From assembly GCF_001423265.1 (NCBI RefSeq), contig NZ_LMND01000030.1, positions 334,996 to 398,995 on the forward strand: a DNA stretch of 64,000 bases. The letters run 5' to 3'. A model generated the notes under the pieces. That model saw nothing but the letters and a program-made list of their open reading frames with translations. It did no database searches and was not told the DNA's origin. The position numbers and the translations under genes are program-made. Source of the DNA: Methylobacterium sp. Leaf108. Lineage in GTDB: Bacteria > Pseudomonadota > Alphaproteobacteria > Rhizobiales > Beijerinckiaceae. Of the stretch, positions 27,424 through 35,788 are shown piece by piece (within the stretch, counting starts at the first letter, position 1; each line of letters begins with the position of its first letter).

Positions 27424-27645
27424 ATGGACGAAGACCGCAAGGGCGCGCTCGGGCGCCGCCAGTTCTTCCGGGCCCTCGGCGGTGGCTCCGTCGCGGTCGC
27501 CGCCGCGGCCGTCGGCCAGCCGATGATGGCCACGCCCGCCCAGGCCTACGACCCGGGGACGGAGGAGACCAAGGCCCGCTATCGCGAGAGCGACGAGGTC
27601 AAGGCCTTCTACCGGACCAACGGCTACGAGACATTGAAGAAGTAG
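27424..27645 (+). CDS. small Tat-signal protein of the formate dehydrogenase operon
   Basis: 73 residues from ATG 27424, with GGAG at about the right distance; ATG 27403 would add 7 residues. The first 40 residues are a twin-arginine signal (GRRQFFRALGGG, then an Ala/Val run and TPAQAY). Only about 30 residues would remain after cleavage. Such a small exported protein is regularly found just before FDH3 alpha. It may be an extra small subunit or an export helper. Confidence 0.75.
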   Translation: MDEDRKGALGRRQFFRALGGGSVAVAAAAVGQPMMATPAQAYDPGTEETKARYRESDEVKAFYRTNGYETLKK

Positions 27646-27653
27646 AGGGCGCC

Positions 27654-30587
27654 ATGCTGATCAAGCGCAAGACCGGCGGCCAGGGCCGCGCACGACCCGA
27701 ACTCTCCGCCGCCCCCGCCGCCGTCGATCGCCGCACCTTCCTGCGCCGCTCCGGCCTCGTCGCCGGCGGCCTCGCCGCGGCCGGCTCGCTCCAGCTCGGC
27801 GCCGTGCGCAAGGCACAGGCCGCCGGCTCGTCGGTGAGCGGCCCCGAGGTGGCGATCAAGAAGAACATCTGCACCCACTGCTCGGTGGGCTGCACGGTGA
27901 CGGCCGAGGTGGTCAACGGCGTCTGGGTCGGCCAGGAGCCGTCCTATGCCAGCCCGATCAACCGCGGGACCCATTGCGCCAAGGGCGCGGCCCTTCGCGA
28001 ACTTGTGTCGAGCGACCGCCGACTCAAGTACCCGATGAAGATCGTCAACGGCGAGTGGACCCGCATCTCCTGGCAGCAGGCGATCGACGAGATCGGCGAC
28101 AAGGTCACCGCCCTGCGCGAGACCCACGGATCGGATTCCGTCTACTGGCTCGGCTCGGCCAAGTTCACCAACGAGGCGGCCTACATCTTCCGCAAGCTCG
28201 GCGCCTTCGCCGGCACCAACTCGGTCGACCACCAGGCCCGCATCTGCCACTCGACCACGGTGGCGGGCGTCGCCAACACCTGGGGCTACGGCGCCCAGAC
28301 CAATTCCTACAACGACATCCGCAACGCCAAGACCATGATCATCCTCGGCGGCAACCCGGCCGAGGCGCACCCGATCTCCATGCAGCACGTGCTGTCGGGC
28401 AAGGAGATCAACCGCGCCAACATGATCGTCATCGATCCGCGCTTCACCCGCACGGCCGCGCACGCCACCGACTACGTGCGCATCCGCTCGGGCACCGACA
28501 TCCCGGTGGTCTGGGGTATCCTCTGGCACGTGTTCGAGAACGGCTGGGAGGACAAGGAATTCATCCGCCAGCGCGTCTACGCCATGGAGGACGTCCGCAA
28601 GGAGGTCGCCAAATGGACGCCCGACGAGGTCGAGCGGGTCTCCGGCGTGCCCGGCGAGCAGCTCAAGCGCGTCGCCAAGATGTTCGCCACCGAGAAGCCC
28701 TCGACGCTGATCTGGTGCATGGGCGCCACCCAGCACACGGTGGGCACCGCCAACGTGCGGGCGCTGTGCATCCTGTGCCTGGCCACCGGCAACATCGGCA
28801 AGCCGGGGACCGGCGCGAACATCTTCCGCGGCCATACCAACGTGCAGGGCGCCACCGATCTCGGCCTCGATGTCACGACGCTGCCGCTCTACTACGGCCT
28901 CGTCGAGGGCGCCTGGAAGCACTGGGCCCGCGTTTGGGACGTGGAATACGACTGGCTGCAGTCCCGTTTCGATGAAGTCCCCGCCAAGGGCGGCCGCAAG
29001 GCCAAGACCCGCAAGGACAGCATGGAAACACCGGGCATGACCTCGACCCGGTGGTTCGACGGCGTCAACCTCCCCGAAGAGCAGATCGACCAGCGCAGCA
29101 CCATCAAGGCGATGATGGTGTTCGGCCACGGCGGCAACACCGTCACCCGCCTGCCCGAGGCGATCGAGGGCCTGACCAAGCTCGACCTCCTGGTCGTGGC
29201 CGATCCGCACCCCACCACCTTCGCGGCCCTGAACGCCCGCAAGGAGAACACATACCTGCTGCCGATCTGCACCTCCCTGGAGATGGACGGCAGCCGCACC
29301 GCCTCGAACCGCTCGATCCAGTGGGGCGAGCAGATCGTGAAGCCCGCCTTCGAGTCGAAGAGCGACTACGAGGTGATCTACCTCCTGTCGAAGAAGCTCG
29401 GTTTCGCCGACAAGATGTTCAAGAACATCAAGGTCGAGAACGACGCTCCGGTCGCCGAAGACATCCTGCGCGAGATCAACCGCGGCGGATGGTCGACGGG
29501 CTATTGCGGCCAGAGCCCCGAGCGGCTGAAGGCGCACATGCGCAACCAGCACAAGTTCGATCTCGTCACCCTGCGCGCGCCCAAGGACGACCCGGAGGTC
29601 GGCGGCGACTACTACGGCCTGCCCTGGCCGTGCTGGGGCAAGCCCGAGCTCAAGCACCCGGGCACGCACATCCTCTACAACACCAACCTCCACATCAAGG
29701 AAGGCGGCGGCACGTTCCGCGCACGCTTCGGCGTGGAGCGCAACGGCCAGACCCTGCTGGCCGAGGATTCGTTCGCGAAAGGCTCCGACCTGACGGACGG
29801 CTACCCCGAGTTCACGATGGCCGTGTTCAAGAAGCTCGGCTGGGACAAGGACCTGACGGCGGCGGAGATGGCGAGCATCACCAAGACGGGTGGTGCCAAC
29901 ATCGATGCCGTGAGCTGGGCCACCGATCTCTCGGGCGGCATCCAGCGGGTCTGCCTCGACCACGGCGTGACGCCCTACGGAAACGGCAAGGCACGGGCGA
30001 ACGCCTGGAACCTGCCCGACCCGGTGCCCGTCCACCGCGAGCCGATCTACACGCCGCGTCCCGACCTGGTGGCGAAGTACCCGACCCGTCCCGACGAGCG
30101 CCAGCTGCGCATGCCCAACATAGGCTTCTCGGTGCAGAAGGCGGCGGTGGACAAGAACATCGCCAAGGACTTCCCGATCATCCTCACCTCCGGGCGCCTC
30201 GTGGAATACGAGGGCGGCGGCGAGGAAACCCGGTCGAACCCGTGGCTGGCCGAACTGCAGCAGGACATGTTCGTCGAGGTGAACACCACCGATGCCGCCG
30301 ATCGCGGGATCAAGGACGGTCAGTTCGTCTGGGTCACGGGGCCCGAAAACGGTGTCAAGTCGAAGATGAAGGCCCTGGTAACCGACCGCGTCGGCAAGGG
30401 CGTGGCCTTCATGCCGTTCCACTTCTCCGGGTGGTACCAGGGCGAGGACATGCGCCGGTTCTACCCCACCGGGACCGATCCGGTCGTGCTCGGCGAGAGC
30501 TCGAACAACGGCACGACCTATGGCTACGATCCTGTGACGGGCATGCAGGAAACGAAGTGTACCCTGTGTCAGATCCGGGCCGCGTGA
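27654..30587 (+). CDS. fdh3A: formate dehydrogenase alpha (catalytic) subunit, FDH3 type
   Basis: 977 residues. A Tat signal (DRRTFLRRSG at 25-34) shows export to the periplasm. Cys73, Cys76, Cys80 and Cys108 bind a [4Fe-4S] cluster. Cys198-His199 is the active-site pair; Cys replaces the selenocysteine of some relatives. The protein belongs to the molybdopterin DMSO-reductase family and oxidises formate to CO2 with Mo or W bis-MGD. It is followed by beta and gamma subunits, as in FDH-N-like enzymes. The symbol follows Methylorubrum extorquens fdh3; the exact orthology is inferred. Confidence 0.93.
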   Translation: MLIKRKTGGQGRARPELSAAPAAVDRRTFLRRSGLVAGGLAAAGSLQLGAVRKAQAAGSSVSGPEVAIKKNICTHCSVGCTVTAEVVNGVWVGQEPSYASPINRGTHCAKGAALRELVSSDRRLKYPMKIVNGEWTRISWQQAIDEIGDKVTALRETHGSDSVYWLGSAKFTNEAAYIFRKLGAFAGTNSVDHQARICHSTTVAGVANTWGYGAQTNSYNDIRNAKTMIILGGNPAEAHPISMQHVLSGKEINRANMIVIDPRFTRTAAHATDYVRIRSGTDIPVVWGILWHVFENGWEDKEFIRQRVYAMEDVRKEVAKWTPDEVERVSGVPGEQLKRVAKMFATEKPSTLIWCMGATQHTVGTANVRALCILCLATGNIGKPGTGANIFRGHTNVQGATDLGLDVTTLPLYYGLVEGAWKHWARVWDVEYDWLQSRFDEVPAKGGRKAKTRKDSMETPGMTSTRWFDGVNLPEEQIDQRSTIKAMMVFGHGGNTVTRLPEAIEGLTKLDLLVVADPHPTTFAALNARKENTYLLPICTSLEMDGSRTASNRSIQWGEQIVKPAFESKSDYEVIYLLSKKLGFADKMFKNIKVENDAPVAEDILREINRGGWSTGYCGQSPERLKAHMRNQHKFDLVTLRAPKDDPEVGGDYYGLPWPCWGKPELKHPGTHILYNTNLHIKEGGGTFRARFGVERNGQTLLAEDSFAKGSDLTDGYPEFTMAVFKKLGWDKDLTAAEMASITKTGGANIDAVSWATDLSGGIQRVCLDHGVTPYGNGKARANAWNLPDPVPVHREPIYTPRPDLVAKYPTRPDERQLRMPNIGFSVQKAAVDKNIAKDFPIILTSGRLVEYEGGGEETRSNPWLAELQQDMFVEVNTTDAADRGIKDGQFVWVTGPENGVKSKMKALVTDRVGKGVAFMPFHFSGWYQGEDMRRFYPTGTDPVVLGESSNNGTTYGYDPVTGMQETKCTLCQIRAA

Positions 30588-30599
30588 GGAGAGACCACT

Positions 30600-31196
30600 A
30601 TGGCTCGCATGAAATTCCTGTGTGATGCGGACCGCTGCATCGAGTGCAACGCCTGCGTCACGGCCTGCAAGAACGAGCACGAGGTGCCCTGGGGCATCAA
30701 CCGTCGCCGCGTCGTCACCCTGAACGACGGCAAGCCGGGCGAACGCTCGGTCTCCATGGCGTGCATGCATTGCACCGACGCACCCTGCGCCGCCGTCTGC
30801 CCGGTGAACTGCTTCTACACCACGGCCGATGCTGTGGTGTTGCACTCCAAGGACCTGTGCATCGGCTGCGGGTATTGCTTCTACGCCTGCCCGTTCGGCG
30901 CGCCGCAGTATCCGCGGGTCGGCAACTTCGGTTCGCGCGGCAAGATGGACAAGTGCACCTATTGCGCCGGCGGCCCGGAAGCGGATTTCTCGACGATCGA
31001 ATACGAGAAGTACGGCTCCAACCGGCTTGCCGAAGGCAAGCTGCCGCTCTGCGCCGAGATGTGCTCGACCAAGGCCCTGCTTGCCGGCGATGGCGAGATG
31101 ATCGCCCAGATCTACAAGGAGCGGGTGATCAAGCGCGGCTACGGCTCGGGTGCCTGGGGCTGGAAGACCGCCTACCGCGAGACCGTGGCGATCTGA
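30600..31196 (+). CDS. fdh3B: formate dehydrogenase beta subunit (four 4Fe-4S clusters)
   Basis: 198 residues. Four ferredoxin-type cysteine groups are visible: CIECNACVTACKNEH, CMHCTDAPCAAVCP, CIGCGYCFYACPFG, and the set CTYC with CAEMCSTKALLAG. Beta passes electrons from alpha to the cytochrome b gamma subunit. It starts 12 bases after fdh3A with GGAGAG upstream and has no signal of its own, so it is probably co-exported with alpha by the Tat pathway. Confidence 0.94.
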   Translation: MARMKFLCDADRCIECNACVTACKNEHEVPWGINRRRVVTLNDGKPGERSVSMACMHCTDAPCAAVCPVNCFYTTADAVVLHSKDLCIGCGYCFYACPFGAPQYPRVGNFGSRGKMDKCTYCAGGPEADFSTIEYEKYGSNRLAEGKLPLCAEMCSTKALLAGDGEMIAQIYKERVIKRGYGSGAWGWKTAYRETVAI

Positions 31197-31242
31197 TCGC
31201 GAAACGAGCCCGAGCGGGCCAACAGTCGAGAGGGGAACGCCG

Positions 31243-32262
31243 ATGCGGCGGGGATTGACGCTTTTCAGGACGATCGTCGTGGCTGCAGCCCTCGCCGCGT
31301 CCGCGCCGGCGATGGCGCAGCAGACGAAGGACGGCCTCAACCCGACCGGGCAGAACCCGACGGCGGATTCGGTCAACGAGGAGTTCCTGTTCAAGCAGGA
31401 CCCCAAAATCGTCGGCCGCGTCACGATCCCCGACGGCAAGGCCGCGAGCCTGATCCAGCCCCAGGGTCGAGACTACCGTGCGTTCCGCGAGAGCTGGCTG
31501 CCCTGGATCGGCGGCCTCGCCGTGCTGGGGGCCATCGCCCTGCTCGCCGGCTTCTACCTCTGGCGAGGCCGGATCAAGCTCGAGCGGGGCCCCGATTCCG
31601 GCAAGAAGATCCTGCGCTTCGGCACCTTCGAGCGGGTGACGCACTGGATGACGTCGAGCTGCTTCATCATCCTGTCCCTGTCGGGCCTGAACTACATCTT
31701 CGGCAAGCGTTTGCTCGCCCCGGTGATCGGGCCGGACGCCTTCGCGGTGGTGTCGCAATACGCGAAATACGCGCACATCTATCTCGCCTGGCCCTTCATG
31801 CTCGGCATCGCGCTGATGTTCGTGGTCTGGCTGAAGGACAACATCCCCAACCGGATCGACTGGCACTGGATCAAAGCCGGCGGCGGCCTCATCGGTAACG
31901 GCCATCCCCACGCCGAACGGTTCAACGCCGGCCAGAAGATGGTGTTCTGGATGGTGGTGGGCTTCGGCACGGCGATGAGCGTGACCGGCCTGATGATGAT
32001 CTTCCCCTTCGTGCTCACGGACATCACCGGCATGCAGGTGATGCAGGTGGTCCACTCGCTGATCGGCGTCGTCTTCATCGCCGGCATCCTGGCCCACATC
32101 TACATCGGCAGCGTCGGCATGGAGGGCGCCTACGATGCGATGGGCAGCGGCAAGGTCGATCTCGGCTGGGCCCGGTCGCACCACGACCTCTGGGTCGAGA
32201 AGGAAATTGGCAAGGTCGACCACGGTACGCGCCGGCCGGTGCGTCCGGTCCCCGCCGAATAG
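31243..32262 (+). CDS. fdh3C: formate dehydrogenase gamma subunit, cytochrome b561 type
   Basis: 339 residues from ATG 31243, with GAGAGGGG as ribosome site. It has an N-terminal signal-like segment (VVAAALAASAPAMAQQ), then four or more membrane helices. Candidate haem ligands are His residues in FERVTHWMTS, YAHIYLAWPF, QVVHSLIGVV and LAHIYIGSVG. It anchors alpha-beta to the periplasmic face and reduces quinone. The signal peptide and about 70-residue periplasmic head are normal for FdhG-like proteins in this group. Confidence 0.92.
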   Translation: MRRGLTLFRTIVVAAALAASAPAMAQQTKDGLNPTGQNPTADSVNEEFLFKQDPKIVGRVTIPDGKAASLIQPQGRDYRAFRESWLPWIGGLAVLGAIALLAGFYLWRGRIKLERGPDSGKKILRFGTFERVTHWMTSSCFIILSLSGLNYIFGKRLLAPVIGPDAFAVVSQYAKYAHIYLAWPFMLGIALMFVVWLKDNIPNRIDWHWIKAGGGLIGNGHPHAERFNAGQKMVFWMVVGFGTAMSVTGLMMIFPFVLTDITGMQVMQVVHSLIGVVFIAGILAHIYIGSVGMEGAYDAMGSGKVDLGWARSHHDLWVEKEIGKVDHGTRRPVRPVPAE

Positions 32263-32269
32263 ACGGCGT

Positions 32270-32290
32270 GCCGGGGCGTTCCGCCCCGGC
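32270..32290 (+). other. strong hairpin after fdh3C
   Basis: A perfect 9-bp GC stem (GCCGGGGCG/CGCCCCGGC) with a TTC loop starts 8 bases after the fdh3C stop, without a T run. It could shield the 3' end of the fdh mRNA or separate the last small gene. Confidence 0.5.
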
Positions 32291-32344
32291 CGCGAGCAGG
32301 CTATGCGAGCCCGGCCCCGGCCCGGTTCGGTGAGAGAGGGTGAC

Positions 32345-32548
32345 ATGAAAGCGTTTGCCGTGGCCGTGATCGCCGCGATCGGTTTGGGCCTGGCGGCCGC
32401 CTACGTCATGGATAGCAACCGGGTGCTCGCCTACCAGGCGTTCTCCACGTCCGGTGCGCGCGTCTCGCATCCCGGTACGAACCTCGTCGGTCCCCAGTGG
32501 TCCGGCGACATCCCGATGCCGTCGGGTCACAAGCCCCACGGCGCCTGA
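32345..32548 (+). CDS. small membrane-anchored or secreted protein at the end of the fdh operon
   Basis: 67 residues from ATG 32345. It starts with a hydrophobic helix (MKAFAVAVIAAIGLGLAAAY) that may be a signal peptide or anchor. A tail of about 45 residues follows, with no cysteine (ending GDIPMPSGHKPHGA). The family is not recognised; position suggests an FDH-linked accessory peptide. Confidence 0.65.
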   Translation: MKAFAVAVIAAIGLGLAAAYVMDSNRVLAYQAFSTSGARVSHPGTNLVGPQWSGDIPMPSGHKPHGA

Positions 32549-32572
32549 TCCGAGCGGCGCCGCGCGCGTCCG

Positions 32573-33472
32573 TCACGATGCCGCGGCCATCGCCTCGAAC
32601 ACGAGGGCGTGGCGTCCGGCGAGGGCATCGATGTCGGTGGTGTAGCCGCCGCCGATGACGGCGACGAGCGGGATACGGCGCCGCCGAACCTCTCGAACGA
32701 CATAACCGTCGCGGCGGGCCAGTCCCTCGTCGCTGAGCGAGAGACGACCGAGGCGGTCGTCCCGGTGCGGATCGACGCCTGCGTTGTAGAACACGAGGTC
32801 GGGGGCGAGCCGGTCGAGGAGGTCCGGCAAGCAGCCCGCCAGGACCGACAGGTAGCCGGCATCGTCGATGCCGTCCGGGAGTCCGATATCGCGGTCGCCG
32901 GCAATCTTGCGGGTCGGGTAGTTCTTCTCCCCGTGCACGGAGAGGGTGAACAGGTCCGGCGAGCGGCCGAGGCAGTCGGCCGTGCCGTCGCCCTGGTGCA
33001 CGTCGAGGTCCACGACCAACGCCCGCGCGATCGATCCGTCCGCCTGGAGGGCGCGGGCCGCCACCGCCACGTCGTTGAACACGCAGAAGCCCGCCCCGCT
33101 CTCGCGGCGGGCGTGATGGCTGCCGCCGGCGGCGCTGCCGGCGAGCCCGCCCGCGAGCGCGAGCCGCGCGGCGGCGAGCGTTCCCCCCGCCGACGCGCAG
33201 GCACGGGCGACGACGCCGGCATCCACCGGCAATCCGATCTCCCGTTCGACGGCCGGAGGCAGGCGAAGGCCGAGGGCGGCCTCGACATAGGCTCGCTCGT
33301 GGGCCAGCGCGAGGAGGTCGGGGCCGGCCGGTTCCGGGCGGACGAATCCGTTCGGGACGAGGCCCTTCGCGGTCAGCACCTCGGCGAAGCGTCCGTACTT
33401 GCGCATCGGAAAACGGTGACCGGGCGGCAGGACCGCCTCGTAGGCGGGATGGAACACGATGGGAGGCGGCAT
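32573..33472 (-). CDS. histone deacetylase-family hydrolase
   Basis: 299 residues. The class II/III deacetylase motifs are present: YGRFAEVLTAKG, GGSHHARRESGAGFCVFND (paired catalytic His), LVVDLDVHQGDGTADC (zinc Asp and His), FYNAGVDPHRDDRLG (zinc Asp) and VIGGGYTTD (Gly-rich end with Tyr). Bacterial members deacetylate acetyl-polyamines, acetoin-related or protein substrates; which one is not clear. Its ATG overlaps the stop of the upstream FAD gene. Confidence 0.9.
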   Translation of the reverse strand: MPPPIVFHPAYEAVLPPGHRFPMRKYGRFAEVLTAKGLVPNGFVRPEPAGPDLLALAHERAYVEAALGLRLPPAVEREIGLPVDAGVVARACASAGGTLAAARLALAGGLAGSAAGGSHHARRESGAGFCVFNDVAVAARALQADGSIARALVVDLDVHQGDGTADCLGRSPDLFTLSVHGEKNYPTRKIAGDRDIGLPDGIDDAGYLSVLAGCLPDLLDRLAPDLVFYNAGVDPHRDDRLGRLSLSDEGLARRDGYVVREVRRRRIPLVAVIGGGYTTDIDALAGRHALVFEAMAAAS

Positions 33473-34422
33473 CAGGCCGCCGGGTCCGTCAGGTCCGCGA
33501 CGATGCGCGCGGCCAACGCCGATCCGCTGTCGAAGGCCGCCTCGATGCGCGGCCCGAGGCACCAGTCGCCGCAGGCGCCGAGGCGCAGCGTGGGGTCGTA
33601 GAGGCAGTCCTGCCCGATCGCGGTCTCCACGAGGGCGTAGCGCCAGCGATGGGCGCTCGCATGGGTGGGCGTGAGCGGCCTGCCGAGGCGCTCGGCCAGC
33701 GCGTCGAGCAGCCGCCCGGTCACGGACTCTCGGGTCTCCTCCAGGTGCCGGCGCGACCACTCGGGACCGGCATGGACCAGGAGGCGCGTACCCGCCGCCC
33801 GCCCGGGGCGCGACTCCTCGCGGACGATGGCGGCGATGGCACCCTCGGCAAAACGGCGATCGGCCTCGGGAAACGGTGCCGGGCCGTCGAGGGCGACCAT
33901 CAGGGACCAGCACGGCGCGTAGGCCGCCGACTCCGGCCCGGTGAGGGTGAGACCGCTTGCGTCGATGAGGCGCGTCGTCTGGACGGATGGAAATCCGATC
34001 GCCACGGCCGAGAAGGTTTCCGCGACGGCGCCTTCGGCGACCGACACGCGCCAGCCCGCGGGTTCGCGAACCAACGACGTCACCGTGACTCCGGTGCGGA
34101 CGTCGAGACCGACAAGGAGGTCGCGCACCGGCGCCGTCATGGCGGGGGTCCCGACGTAGCGGTCGTGCCCGCCCCAGGGGGCGACGACACCGCGCGCCAG
34201 CCAGTCCGCCACCTGCGCCCGGAAAGCCGGACCGCGGGCGCGCAGGAACTGGGCGCCGTGATCGAACGAGAGGTCGCTGTCAGCCACCCGCCGGGTCGCC
34301 ATCCGTCCCCCGACCCCGCGGCCCTTGTCGAGGACGACGACGGTGAAGCCGGCCCGGGTCAGGGCCCGCGCCGCAGCCGCGCCGGAGATCCCGGCCCCCA
34401 GGACCGCCACGCGCATTCCCAT
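33472..34422 (-). CDS. renalase-like FAD/NAD(P)-dependent oxidoreductase
   Basis: 316 residues. The FAD-binding GxGxxG is VLGAGISGAAAARAL at about 7-21, followed by VLDKGRGVGGRMATRR, which identifies the amine-oxidase/renalase group. HGAQFLRAR and a C-terminal LGACGDWCLGPRIEAAFDSG FAD contact complete it. The natural substrate of bacterial relatives is mostly unknown, though some oxidise off-isomers of NAD(P)H. Translation is likely coupled to the deacetylase-like gene. Confidence 0.82.
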   Translation of the reverse strand: MGMRVAVLGAGISGAAAARALTRAGFTVVVLDKGRGVGGRMATRRVADSDLSFDHGAQFLRARGPAFRAQVADWLARGVVAPWGGHDRYVGTPAMTAPVRDLLVGLDVRTGVTVTSLVREPAGWRVSVAEGAVAETFSAVAIGFPSVQTTRLIDASGLTLTGPESAAYAPCWSLMVALDGPAPFPEADRRFAEGAIAAIVREESRPGRAAGTRLLVHAGPEWSRRHLEETRESVTGRLLDALAERLGRPLTPTHASAHRWRYALVETAIGQDCLYDPTLRLGACGDWCLGPRIEAAFDSGSALAARIVADLTDPAA

Positions 34423-34540
34423 CCCCGCCTCCGACCGCCGCCGCGGCCTTTGTCATACGGTTGAAACAGGCCGGCTGTTAGGCCCCCTCGCCAGTGGTAC
34501 GGCGCCTCACCGGCGATCCCTGCCGGAGGAGGAGACGGCG

Positions 34541-35716
34541 ATGACGGGCAGTGTCGAGGCCGGCGAGGTCGAGATCGGCATGGTCGTCGCCCTGTCGCTG
34601 TGTGCGCTGCTCACCCTCGTCAACCTCGTCAGCCTTGCGATGGCGGCCCGGCGCCTCGGCCGATCCGACGGGCGTTCGACCTTCCCGGTCGGAGCGCCGG
34701 TTTCCCTGGTGCGGCCCGTCTGCGGGATCGAGGCCTTCAGCGAGGAGATGCTGACGCGCGGGTTCAAGCTCGACTATCCCGATTACGAGCTGATCTTCTG
34801 CGTCGCCGATGCCGACGATCCGATCGTGCCGCTGCTGCATCGCCTGATGGCGGCCCATCCGCGGGTACCGTCCCGGCTCTTCGTCGGCGACGAGCGGGTG
34901 AGCGACAACCCCAAGCTCAACAACTGCGTGCGCGGCTGGGAGGCGGCCCGGCACGAGTGGGTGGTGCTGGCCGATTCCAACGTGCTGATGCCGCCGGACT
35001 ACCTGCAGCGGCTCCAGGCCTCCTGGCGGGAGGACACCGGCCTCGTCTGCTCGACCCCGGTGGGGGCGCGGCCGCACGGATTCTGCGCCGAGCTCGAATG
35101 CGCCTTCCTCAACACTCTGCAGGCGCGCTGGCAATATGCCGGCGAGAGCGTCGGTCTCGGCTTCGCCCAGGGCAAGAGCATGCTGTGGAACAAGCCGTTC
35201 CTGGAGGCCCACGGCGGCATCCGGGCACTGGCGGCCGAGATCGCCGAGGACGCCGCGGCGACCAAGCTCGTGCGCGCGGCCGGAAAGCGGGTCCACCTCG
35301 TCGCCTCGCCGTTCGAGCAGCCCCTCGGGCGGCGGTCCTTCGGGGAGATCTGGTCGCGCCAGCAGCGCTGGGCGCGGCTGCGGCGTGTCACCTTCCCGCT
35401 GTTCTTCGCCCCGGAGATCGGCACCGGGCCGCTGCTGCCGTTCACCCTCGCCGTCGCCATCGTGCCGACGCCCGAGGTGGCCGGTGCGGTCCTCGGCATG
35501 GCGGCGGCCTGGTATGCCGGCGAGTACGCCCTCGCCGCCCGTGCGGGCTGGTATCGCCGGCCGCGGACGATCCTCGCCTTCCTCGTGCGCGATGCGGTAT
35601 TCCCGGCGATCTGGGCCAGCGCCTGGATGCAGAGCGCCATCGTCTGGCGCGGCAACACCATGGACATCCGCGCCAAGGAGCCGGGCCGCCTGCGCGCGGG
35701 CGAGAGCGCCGCCTGA
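34541..35716 (+). CDS. ceramide glucosyltransferase-like glycosyltransferase (family 21)
   Basis: 391 residues from ATG 34541 with GGAGGAGGAG upstream. An N-terminal anchor helix precedes a GT-A domain: LIFCVADADDPIV (first Asp motif), LADSNVLMPPDYL (D2), AEDAAATKLVRAAG (D3 region) and the SRQQRWARLR motif (Q/RxxRW). Several C-terminal helices follow. Family 21 enzymes transfer a sugar from UDP-sugar to lipids, giving glycosphingolipid or hopanoid-type glycolipids. The acceptor lipid here is unknown. Confidence 0.83.
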   Translation: MTGSVEAGEVEIGMVVALSLCALLTLVNLVSLAMAARRLGRSDGRSTFPVGAPVSLVRPVCGIEAFSEEMLTRGFKLDYPDYELIFCVADADDPIVPLLHRLMAAHPRVPSRLFVGDERVSDNPKLNNCVRGWEAARHEWVVLADSNVLMPPDYLQRLQASWREDTGLVCSTPVGARPHGFCAELECAFLNTLQARWQYAGESVGLGFAQGKSMLWNKPFLEAHGGIRALAAEIAEDAAATKLVRAAGKRVHLVASPFEQPLGRRSFGEIWSRQQRWARLRRVTFPLFFAPEIGTGPLLPFTLAVAIVPTPEVAGAVLGMAAAWYAGEYALAARAGWYRRPRTILAFLVRDAVFPAIWASAWMQSAIVWRGNTMDIRAKEPGRLRAGESAA

Positions 35717-35758
35717 CGCCCCGTTGATCCGGCAGCGATCTTGCGAGACCTTCAGGCA

Positions 35759-35772
35759 GACCGGATCCGGTC
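35759..35772. promoter_or_regulatory. perfect 14-bp palindrome before the ethanolamine permease gene
   Basis: GACCGGATCCGGTC reads the same on both strands and ends 16 bases before the permease ATG, overlapping the leader. It could bind a dimeric regulator. The GAGG ribosome site lies between it and the start. Confidence 0.4.
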
Positions 35773-35788
35773 GATTGAGGGTGACGGA

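Noticed and set aside
27624..31439. very long antisense open frame across fdh3A and fdh3B
   Set aside because: It mirrors a real gene in high-GC DNA; the translated sequence is low complexity (Asp/Val/Arg/Gly) with no motif.
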